This document shows, one piece after another, positions 53,701 to 64,000 of a DNA stretch of 64,000 bases (position 1 is the stretch's first letter; each line of letters opens with the position of its first letter). The DNA comes from Paragordius varius (taxonomy: Eukaryota; Nematomorpha). The notes beneath the pieces were generated by a model, which saw only the letters and a list, made by a program, of their open reading frames with translations, had not been told where the DNA came from and ran no database searches. The DNA is taken from positions 5,084,001 through 5,148,000 of the forward strand of contig OZ176054.1 in NCBI GenBank assembly GCA_964247055.1. The letters are read 5' to 3'. The position numbers and the translations under genes are program-made.

Positions 53701-56700
53701 TTCTAAATAATAGCTATTTTTTATTACAATTTTTGACTTTTTAAACATTTTTTTGAGCACTTTTGCGTACTGAACAAAGCGAAGTGGATATTCCTGGTAG
53801 AATATAGAAATTTTAATATTTTAAAATCAATTTTTTCCAGGAATTATTTTTTTAAAAAAGACAAATCTTGCCTAATGCAATAAAATGCGCTTAAATTAAT
53901 TCTTAAATGTGCATTTTGATCGATTAATCCGCATCGGGATCTTCATCATTAAAACTTCAAAAAGAGGAGAGAAAGGGAGAGCTTTAATTCAGTTTAGTCA
54001 AAAAATTTCTAATTGATTTATCAAAGAGAATTTTACGCGTGTCACAAATCATATCATATAATTAGAGTTTTTGATAAAACGATTTTTTTTCATAAACTTT
54101 TGCAACATTAATCCTTTTAAATTAAATTTATATGAGTGTATTTTTTTCATAATATCTACATTGTTGTTGGTTTTTTATCATAACTTTACTATTTTGCCTT
54201 TAACTTTAATCTAGTGGTAGTTGGTCACAAACATATTAAATTAAATTTTAATTGAGCTAAATATCATTCGTTTATAGAGGAGGTCATTAATTAAATGTAT
54301 GGCTTAAATCTCCAAAGCTATTTAGTGTTTACGTGACACGGCATTTATTGTTTAAATTTTATGGATATAATAATAAAAATAATCCTAACCGTGAGGTATG
54401 GAAAATGTCACGAAAAACTAAAAGTTTATTTATGGGCTTATATTTACACTTGTTTTAACTCAACATTTACGTTTAATGGCATTTAAAAGTGGTAAAAACA
54501 GATTCCGTCCTCAATCTCTGATATATTCACATAAACAATATATCTAGTTTAATCATTATTTTCATCTTAAGAATTCTGCTGAAATTTAATTCTGGCCTGA
54601 CTGAAGACATTGTTATTGTCTCCATTATGAAAAAAAAATGAATAATATTTGTACTAAAATATATTTATTCGTTTACTAGCTTTTTCTAACTAATTAATGG
54701 TTTTGTCCGATTTGTCACGCACAACTAACTACTTTTAATTGACGACACACTGTCTCCCAACTTTTATTATCATGAGTATTATGTAACAATTTTAATTTCC
54801 AAATGCTCCTTAATCTATAAATTAATATAATATTTTTAAATTTTGCTGGCATTTAAAATTTTATTTTAAATAAATTCGTTGCTTAGGATTTTAACCATAA
54901 AATTCAAATTATACGGACAAAACGTGCAATTATAAGGACAAATATTTTTTCAAAACACAATTGTACTTTTTAATCTCGAATTTTGAAAATATAAATAATT
55001 AAAATTGCAATTTGAAATAGAGATTTATATTGGCATCACAATCAATTATATATTTTATAATTGTAAATAAATATTTACATGGGCAAAATTAGATCTAAAA
55101 AAGTATGGTTGTCTTTTAGTTAAATTATATGTTTAGGTCGTTATTCTACGACGATTTCCAAATCATTTATATTACAAACCTTTGTTGTTACACTCAATTT
55201 GTCCCTATAATTTCAATATTTATTGTATTAATACATATAATTCAAGATAAGGAAATTAAATGTTTACATACATTACATTAATATGATTATTGTCAAATTA
55301 TGTAATTTGTATGATTCTAGCCAAATTTTCTAAGGAACATAACATTATTGTAACACAACATAATTAATGTTAAAACAATATAAAACAGGAGGGAAAATCC
55401 AATCGTAATAAATTACTTCATATATAGATAAATTACAAAGTTATTTAAGATTGTAGTTAACTAAACCACATAGTATTCTAATATGATAGATTAGTTATGT
55501 AATTTTTATGTTGGTGCAGTGCAGTCATTAAGCTAAAAAACTCTGTAATTTTAATTAAAAATAATTCATATTTTTTATGCTGCAAAATTATAATTTATAT
55601 TAAATGATAGATAGTACTAATAATAATTGGTCGTTTGCATAATAAAGCTTTGTGGTTATTTAAATAAATATAATATATGTTTATCGCGTTTTAAATTAAA
55701 TATGAAGAATTTGGGAATAAAATATAGAGTGGATTATTTCCCCTATATAAAGACCCCGGTCATAATGAGCTCTTTAAATTAAATTATATAACGTTTTATT
55801 TTATGTTAATATCGCTAAAATTTGAACCTACCTTAGCCTATAATTGGACATTTTTAACCCCTCCTGATAATGAACTATAGTGAAAATAAAAATGTATGAA
55901 AAATGATTTTAATATAACACAAGTCAACAAGGTTTTGCACCCCCCATCCTTTTTGCATTTCCTGTTAACTTGTTATAGAGAGGCCAAAACAATAAAAATT
56001 TGAGAGCGGCAATGGCATTTAAAATGATTGTTTATTTTTTATTTATTTTAAACATTATTCCTGTATCATAAATTCAAATAATTAAACGAATAAATCGATA
56101 CAAGTGAGATTTCACAGGCAGGATTTTATTAAAATTTTAGAACATGAATTTTAATGCTATATCAATTATTTTAAATGCTAATAATTAATATTCCATTTAT
56201 TTATATGTTATATCGATATATATTGAAATAATTTTTTTTAATATGAAATAATTTATACTATTAATCATACAAAGAATAAGAGTTTGAGAGTATTCTCTGT
56301 TAGATGTGTTAAAACATTAATATTTTAATGAGAACATAAATCCTTTATTGCTTTTAAATCATATTTATATTCCTTTTGTTTTGGGTTAATTTACCTTATC
56401 CTTAAGATCTATATCTGAAATTCAAAATATACCGCATCCAATTATATTTAAAAATAAATATCCACTAGAAAAATTAACTAGAATTAACCAAATAACATAA
56501 TAACAACTAAAAATAACTAAAAACTAACAAAATAAATATAGCTTATCTGAAAGATAATGGTTAAAACCACAAAATGCAGTTATATTTGTTTCTGCATATT
56601 TTCTCTTTTGAAAAATTAAAAAATCTTATGATCTCAAAATTCATCTGATTGGGGGGATCAAAAAATTCAGATTCGGTTTAAGAACACTGAAATCGGTCTA

Positions 56701-59465
56701 ATTTATAATTTGAGTGGTGCTTGATAAAGTATGAATTTGTCAGTATTTCGCTTAAAAACCTAACTTCAAAGTTTTACAAGCAAAAATTTGATTAAATCGC
56801 TAAAACTTGCAAATAAAAATATGCTAAAAAAACTAATATCCTTTTAAATATTAATGAAAAGGCAGTCTCTTTCTTTGAAATTTTACAGTAAAAATTAAAA
56901 TTTTAAAAAGACAACCATACTTTCAAATCTTTTATTTTAATCATCATTCTGGGGGAATTGTTTAAATTTTAACACACTCGATTACATGTTTTGAAAATGT
57001 AAATAAATCGACTGCTTATATGGGAAGCAATGTTTTTTGAAAAAATATGGGTATCTTTTTTAAAATATATTTAAAGAATGTTTTATTTCATTAATAAATA
57101 TCTGTTTAAATTATATTTTTATATAAAACTACGTCTAGTATTAATATATTTACATGTGTGTTGTCTATGGGGTGGATTTTATTTGGTAGCTTAATTCAAC
57201 TAACCTATGTGAACGGACTACCAATTAGTCGTAATTTTGATTAAAATTTATACTTTTAATATTTGTTGAAACTTGTGACCAGAGGGTAGCCGTAAGATTT
57301 ATGACATTACAATTATTATCTAACGATGAAATAATTGCGTATAGAGGAGTTTTTACTCTACAATAGCTACGAATGCTTAATTATTTCCTAATTAAATTAC
57401 GATAATCTTTCTTTTTCTTTTCGAGTGGATGTGTTTCTTAACACTTTTCTTAACGTAGGCTATATTGCAAAGAATGACACCAACTTTTGAATTTAATTAA
57501 ATTAAATTCATGCTTTGAAAAATGTTTGACTGATTAAGGGTGCATAACAAAATTATGTCCAAAGAACATTAAAAGATAAGAGCATGATATAAAAAACGGG
57601 ATTACACCATTTTGAGATGTAGAACAACGACAGCTTTGTCTCATAAACTAAGAAAAAATGGCCAAAGTATACTATTTCTATCAAACTCACAATAATAAAA
57701 AGTCTCCTAATATATAAGTTTATAAGGGATAAAAATTGTAATTAGCTTTAAGGTAACGTATAATTTTTCAAATAAGGATGTCAAAAATCGAGCATTACAA
57801 TTTAACTAAAAATGATTTTATTTAGCTAGATATCATGTTAAATAACCCAATAAACTTTTTTCTGTTTAAAAAAGTCGGTAAAGAGCTTACTTTTTTACCA
57901 TATCTAATTATTTTTAAATTTTTGAAAAAGTACTTTAAAATTGAATTAATTCAAAAAATAATGGTCCACGTGCATAAAGTAAAATATTAAGAGCACAGAG
58001 CGCAAATCACAGCTTATGCATATACTATTTAGTAGGAAAGTTTTTTCTCGGTGGTTTCTGTAACGCAGATAGAAGCATAAAATAATTTATTAATATTAAT
58101 GGTAATTTTGCCATTTTTATGCTGAATCAGGAAAATGGACCATGTGTGATTATGTATTAATAGTAGTATGAAAGAATTAATAATAATTATATGCTAAGGC
58201 AGCAAAATTTCTTTGAAGCACACCATACTTTTCGAGAGAGAGGCCAACCACAGTTTTTGGATTTTGAATTCTTCTCTTCACCCTGATCATCACACACACT
58301 AAAATTTATAGGACCGCATGTTTGTGGTTTTTTTTTTTGAAAAAGCACATTTTTACTTAAATAAAAAGTTTCCAAGTCTTGCATAATTTGCAGATATTCA
58401 ATTATATTTTGTGATTTTAGCTTTATAAATTATTCATATATGGAAGAGAGATACGACATTAGAGTGACCTAATGCTATGCACAGTTTTTTTAAAACAACT
58501 TTAAAAGTTTTTTTCCCATTATTACAGGCTTTACAGCTGTATAGCCACTTATAAATTTATATTATTTCATTTTTATGATGAAGAATTTAATTGCAATAGC
58601 TGCCTGCCTATCTCTCTGTGAAAAGGTTAATTGAAATTGAAAATATATTGTTAGCCAGCTAATTATCTAACGTAAATTAATAAAAAATCTTATTGCTTGC
58701 TTGCTTGATTTTGGTTTATAAATATTAATTTTGGAGACCACAATGACATAAAAATTTAAGTTATACACTGAAAAGAAATAAATGATTTTTTACTATTTCA
58801 AAAAAATCCTGACATCAACTTTCAAATTTTAAAATCTTGGTTGATGAATGTTACACTACATGCTGAAGTATGGGATAGTTTAATCAAAATATAAAATCAT
58901 CAATTTCGATTCCCAAGATAATACCTTTGACAATTTAAGTCAAAATTCACAGCTTAAGTAAATTTTTGATTTTCGTAATGTTGTTTTGAGCAATTTTAAT
59001 TTATTTTAAAATTTGTTGGTGGTGTGGAGCAAGCCATATAATTGCAAAATTTTTAATAAATTAAAATGTCATTTACTTAGTTACGTGAAATAGTGCACAA
59101 GTTTAATTATATTCAAGTAATATGTGCAATTTTTTTGTTGAAAAGTTAAAAAAACTTAAATATTTTCAAAAAGGAAAATCCTAATAATATTATGGTTAAT
59201 AATATTGTTTTACATAAAAATTATAAAAAGTATATTTTGGGGATGAATGGTTTTATTGTCAAGACAAGAGTTTAAATTTTTTTTGATGTCCATCTAGACC
59301 GAAGAATAAAACATTATTTAAAAAAATTCCGGTATTAAAGACTAAACAAACCTTTTACGAAACCATAAATAAGACAATAAATCAATGTTTGTAGACAACC
59401 ACACTCTCATACTTATTAAACATAGCATGACCTGTCCATACTATAACTAAATTATTTAACAAAAT
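53701..59465. other. Long AT-rich intergenic region, no gene recognised
   Basis: About 5.8 kb of A/T-rich DNA without conserved frames, RNA genes or clear mobile-element ends. 55925-56020 matches 17551-17650 in inverse orientation (CAACAAGGTTTTGCACC and AGGCCAAAAC). Short open frames such as 58187-58384 look random. Confidence 0.5.
55925..56020 (-). repeat. Dispersed repeat, partner of 17551-17650
   Basis: Reversed, it contains GTTTTGGCCT followed about 50 bp later by GGGTGCAAAACCTTGTTGAC, as at 17575-17640. Class unknown. Confidence 0.45.
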
Positions 59466-61030
59466 CAGGGCTTCTTAAACTTTTGTAGTTGTCGACCCCA
59501 TTTATGATTGCGAGTTTCTTCACAACCCCAACAAATATAAAAGAAAAAGCTTCTTCAAAATTACACTTAGAAATTTTGTTGATAATTTTATCAGGATTGT
59601 TTAGGTTTAAAGAGATTGACAAAAATAAATCTACATTTTTTACTAATTTCTATAACATTTTCTGATTTAAAGTAAATTTATACAAGATACTAGCGGGCCC
59701 TGTCAGGCTTCGCTGTGACGTAGTTTCACCGATAATCATTCTTAATAATTTGCAATAAATAGAGATAATGGAGATAAAAAATATTCTAAAACATATGTAA
59801 TAAAAAAAATCAATTGTCCCTTATTAAAGTTAATATTCAACTATCATTAGTATTTAAAGATTTTTGTTTTACAAAATCATGTTTAAAAGTTCTATTTTGA
59901 AATTTGTTCGCACAGCTGAGACCAAGGGATATAAAAAGTAAATCATTTGTGGTCCCTTTTTAAAGGAAGGAATGATATTATACAAATTCCCCAGAAATGT
60001 ATTTAACTGATCTCGCATGGCTTCTTAAGTTTTTTAAAAATCAGCTCCAAAACTACGCCATTTTCGCATGGTATCTCAGTTTTAAACCAGATGCCCCATT
60101 GACTTATAAAGGAAAAGCGCTGAGTTAAATTTTTTGCCTTTATAGGGCAAATATTTGGAATCATCTTTGATACCATCGTCTCATGGGTTCTTCGAAAAAA
60201 TACCTCAACACTAAATAATCGTTACATGATGGCGTATTTTTAGGGCATAAAGGCCCCAATTAACGGCTAATAATTAAAGCCCGATTATTTCAAGCTTTTA
60301 ATGAGCTCATATGGCTTCATAAATTTTCTGGAAATCAGTTCCAAAACAACGCAATTTCTATATAGTGGCGCAGTTTTAGCGGCTATCGTTTACCCAGCAG
60401 CCAATATTAATAACTAAAATTTTTGCCTTGAATCCTCATTAAATTTTAACGGTCTCAGACCCTGGGCAAAAAATTATTTTGTCTTTTATGAAAAAAATGG
60501 CATTTTACGGAGGGAATGGGTAAAAATAGAGCCTAATGCGATATTTTCGCGCAATCGAAAAAAAGTAAAAAAATCATATTTGAAATCGAATGGTCCTACA
60601 CGTTTTCTAGAAAATTGTTTTAAAGACACGATTTTTGTGGGCCTCTGATTTAAAAAAACGTTTTTTACACGGGGGGCCCGATGGGGGCCTATTTCAAAAA
60701 ATGGGTGATAGTATTGTCGGGCCATTCATCAGATTAAATTTTTTAACATTTGGATTTGAATAGGTCTACCGGTTTTCCGGAAACAGATCACAAAGCCAGA
60801 ATTTTCTATTTTTATAAATATATGGAATATAAATGATCATAGAAATGCTGGTATAAACAGTTTTTTCCTAGCCAGAAGATTTTATGATATATTTATCTAC
60901 GATGATTGTTATTTTTATTTATAAAAAATTTTACAAGTTAAAAAACATTTTTTGTTAAATTGTATTTTCATCACTCGCGACCCCATAATTTTGCTAGGCG
61001 ACCTTAAATGGGGTCGCGAAAGAAGCCCTG
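59466..61030. mobile_element. hAT-type MITE split by an ACTAGC-family insertion
   Basis: Left end CAGGGCTTCTTAAACTTTTG and right end (reversed) CAGGGCTTCTTTCGCGACCC are hAT-like inverted termini with shared GACCCCATTTA blocks. Flanks AACAAAAT and TACTAAAT match at six of eight bases. Removing the nested repeat (59689-60823) leaves about 430 bp of non-coding MITE. Confidence 0.75.
59689..60823 (+). repeat. ACTAGC-family dispersed repeat, longest copy
   Basis: Starts ACTAGCGGGCCCTGTCAGGC and ends ACAGATCACAAAGCCAGA then TTTTTATAAATATATGG. About 1.13 kb. It contains the duplicated internal module also seen at 40650-41512. No conserved frame. A fixed start and an A/T-rich end suggest a defined mobile element, but no terminal repeat or duplication was found. 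Confidence 0.7.
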
Positions 61031-64000
61031 TACTAAATGGTTAAAATTTAAGTATTCGGGTATTTTATATCTTTTACACTATCTGATTTTCTGACTCAGG
61101 CAAGAGTCACTAGAATTTGCACAGACATGAGTTAAATTATGGTGTGATGCGTTATTCGCTGTTTCCCATTTGCCCTTGTGAGTAAACTAATAAGCGACCT
61201 TAAAAGACTATAACTGCGTCTATACACAAATCTGATATAAATATTTTATTGGTAAAAAATAGAAAAATTGTATGTCGAATATAAATAGATTACGCTTTTA
61301 AAACGGAGCAAATTATTTTAAAATTTAAATATGTAGATAATAATATTTAAATACCATATTAAATTTCATGATGCACTTAAAAAGAAAAGGCATTCTTAAT
61401 TATTCTTCATTCAAGTTTTTGTGTTAACTCTTAATCGCTTTACGATATCTCCCTTTTTTGGTTTTTGTAACATAATAGCTTGTTGAAAACAAAATGTGCG
61501 TATTATTAAAATTAATAATTTGATACTAATGGGACAAATTTGTATTTGTCTTTAACATAGGAAAAAACACTAAATTTTCAAACTTAATAAAAGCCACAAA
61601 TTAATTACTTAGTTACTACTAATGGACATGGAAATGAGCTACTTTTTTGCACCATTTTCTTTTCTTTTTTGTTAAAGAGTATGTAACAAAAAAACAAACA
61701 AATGACCAAAATATCGATTGGATAAAAGTTGGTTAACATATACATTTTTTTTCCTTATTCATATATTTTTTTATACAGGCAAAACAATCTTCTTTCAGTT
61801 TATAGATAAGGAATAAGAGAGAAAAAAGAAATTGTGTAGTTTATGGAATTTGGTTATAATAATAACTGGACCACATGACATTTGTCCAAAAATCCCGATA
61901 TATATATATAGTTAAATCTTTGCTCAATAAAACAAAAATTTTGTAAAACAGCCACATTAACGACAATGTTAGCTAATGCTATATCTGCAAATAACAAACA
62001 AGCTAAATTCTTTCCTACTTAAAACATAAAATATTTAGATTTGTAAGATTTTTCATGTAAACACTGAATAAACAGCCATCTTTAATTTGTTGCTAAAACG
62101 AATAAAGGGCTCATTTTTTGAATCCTTGCCCCCTATTTTCTAATTTATATGTAATATAAGTCAGTCTATGATTTAAAATCTGCTATTTTTTCACTTAGTG
62201 TAGCCAACATCTAATGAAATCTATCCATCCATCACTTTATGTAATATTGCGTATTTAGATCAGAACATATTCATTCAATCGGAGAAATTGATTAAGCATA
62301 AATCATAAAGGAGCACAGTTACTGTTTTAAGCCATTCCAATTTTATTTCTCGCTATACAGTTATAATGATAAATATAATCCAATAATATTGGAATTGGTT
62401 TTTTTTTGGAAAGCAAAGTATCATTACCATTCTTTATAGTACTTATGAAAGAAAGATTAATATTAGTATTTCGTATGTAATTTATTTTTATAAGAAAGTT
62501 AATATCATTACATCCTAAATTAAATTTGAACACGAAAACGTGCGGTCAATTTTCCCAAAAAATCAATCCATTAAAATTTCATCTTATTAATATTGCCAAA
62601 ATTGATTTTTGATTTCTAATCTTAACTCTAGTAGTATAATAATTTTTGAAAATGGATGGCATTATAACTTTTGCTTAAAAGTAATAATATGGACCTAATT
62701 CACATTCTAATCCAATTCACCCATCAAGCAATCTTAATCAATATCACAACTTTAGTCTTTGTTTCATAGCTTATCGATTTGGGAAAAAAGTAATTTTCTT
62801 AAAATTTATATAGTAATAAAACTTTTGATGATTGTTTTAACAAAAAATATTAAATATATTATTATTCTGACAAGATAATTTAATTTATATATTTCAGACT
62901 GTCAGTTATTTGTTTCCAATTATTCTTAAAGTCAAACATACAAACTGGAGAAATAAAATTTTGATATAATAAAACCAATCATTAATTAAATTCGGTATTA
63001 TTAATAGTTAATATTTTTAAGTGATTGGAAAAAATATTTTTCTTTGATATACACATACACGTATATAAATTTTGAAGATTTTTAATCCCATAAATTGAAT
63101 TTGAAGTGTTGGTTATTTTATCGCAAAAAACTAAACTTTTGAATTTAGCGCATTACTCTAGCTAGCAAAACACAAAAGCATTACAAAAAAATTGTTACTT
63201 TTAATCAAACAAATTGATTTGGTTGATTGAGAGTGCAATCAATGAAAACTTCAAAAACAAATAAACGAACAAAGAAACATTTTTTTGGTTCTTTATATAT
63301 CGAGAAAGGCAAGAGAAAAACGATTAAGTCCTTTAACTTTCGATGTGAAATTACATACAAATACATAATTAAAACTTCTAGTCATGTCTACATATAAAAA
63401 GCTAATTACTATGAAGTATTGTAAAAGTGATGATTATCATTGCAAAAATCGGTACTTAAGATATGCAGAAATATAAAATTTTGCGCTGGTCGCAAAAATT
63501 ATATAATTGCAAAAAAATGAAATTTTTAATCAATTTTCGCTTTGTTCTTTAGTGCACATTTAATTTAACATTTTTTCTCAAAAAAAAATAATCAGGCTAT
63601 ATCGTAAATTAGAGAGACATGGTTAATGAAATACTAAATTATATATACCGAATAATTTATGTTTGGTTTTATCACTCATCAATACAATAGTAGTATACTA
63701 TATGCGAAAAAAGTTCCACTTTTTATTTTTTAATTAACATATCAAAGACAATGTTGGAAAAAATAAAACGGCGAACTTCCGTTTAAGATATAATGAAACC
63801 GCGTCTTTAGAGACCCATAAATATGTCCTTCTGTTACCAAAAAAATGTTAGTATTATTTTTCTAATTAACACAAGTATGTTATATTTTTTTTCATATAAA
63901 AAAACTTTAGATTCAATACCCTCTCGAAATATTACTTATTATACTACTTTAAAAGTTTATCTTTTGGATTTTCTTACCTGATATCAAATTTATAAAAATG
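61031..64000. other. AT-rich intergenic region to window end
   Basis: About 3 kb with poly-A and poly-T runs; no gene, RNA or mobile-element end recognised. Confidence 0.5.

Noticed and set aside
58187-58384. 65-residue minus-strand frame
   Set aside because: No homology, no splice context, and surrounded by non-coding DNA.

Overview
This is an AT-rich animal nuclear window with spliceosomal introns (GT..AG) and many transposable elements. Four conserved multi-exon genes can be rebuilt with every splice phase consistent: an atypical soluble guanylyl cyclase of the Gyc88E type (minus strand, 1336-7385), the U4/U6-U5 splicing factor PRPF31 (plus, 22559-27127), an M2-family angiotensin-converting-enzyme-like peptidase (minus, 27371-32721) and UDP-N-acetylhexosamine pyrophosphorylase UAP1 (plus, 46581-51797). 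A fifth gene (13044-13922) is one exon encoding a protein with eight [GS]ILK motifs, the form of the PP1 'SILK' docking motif. An atypical guanylyl cyclase plus a secreted ACE homologue suggests an invertebrate bilaterian. I cannot name the species; an arthropod such as a parasitic copepod is only a guess. Four introns of 25-30 nt in PRPF31 and UAP1 are unusually short for an animal.

Layout. 1-0.39 kb is a reversed fragment of a dispersed repeat. 1.3-7.4 kb is the guanylyl cyclase, with a tRNA-like SINE in its last intron and a 59-bp tandem duplication across one splice acceptor. 7.4-13 kb is repeat-rich, with a repeat of the 'ACTAGC' family and a nest of about 0.6-kb MITEs that target TTAA. 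13.0-13.9 kb is the SILK-repeat gene. 14-18.6 kb is mostly featureless, with one possible membrane-protein exon near 17.2 kb. 18.6-20.9 kb is a decayed hAT transposon with a perfect 8-bp target duplication, followed by two TTAA MITEs, the second ending 69 bp before the PRPF31 start codon. PRPF31 and the ACE-like gene are convergent, with 243 bp between their stop codons. 34.4-39.8 kb is a complete-looking hAT transposon with an uninterrupted 836-codon ZMYM/TTF-type transposase, matching termini and an identical 8-bp target duplication; it carries two inserted MITEs and a long internal inverted repeat. 42.0-44.4 kb is a 5'-truncated, frameshifted RTE-like LINE. 46.6-51.8 kb is UAP1. 51.8-64 kb holds no recognisable gene, only AT-rich DNA, hAT-type MITEs and a hAT element split by another repeat.

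The host genes are unrelated in pathway: cGMP signalling or gas sensing, splicing, extracellular peptide cleavage, and UDP-GlcNAc synthesis (chitin and glycans). No operon-like or co-regulated arrangement is apparent. The most unusual features are the SILK-repeat protein, the ultra-short introns, the altered active-site residues in the cyclase and the ACE homologue, and the self-nested TTAA MITE family, where an empty site can be read directly from sister copies.
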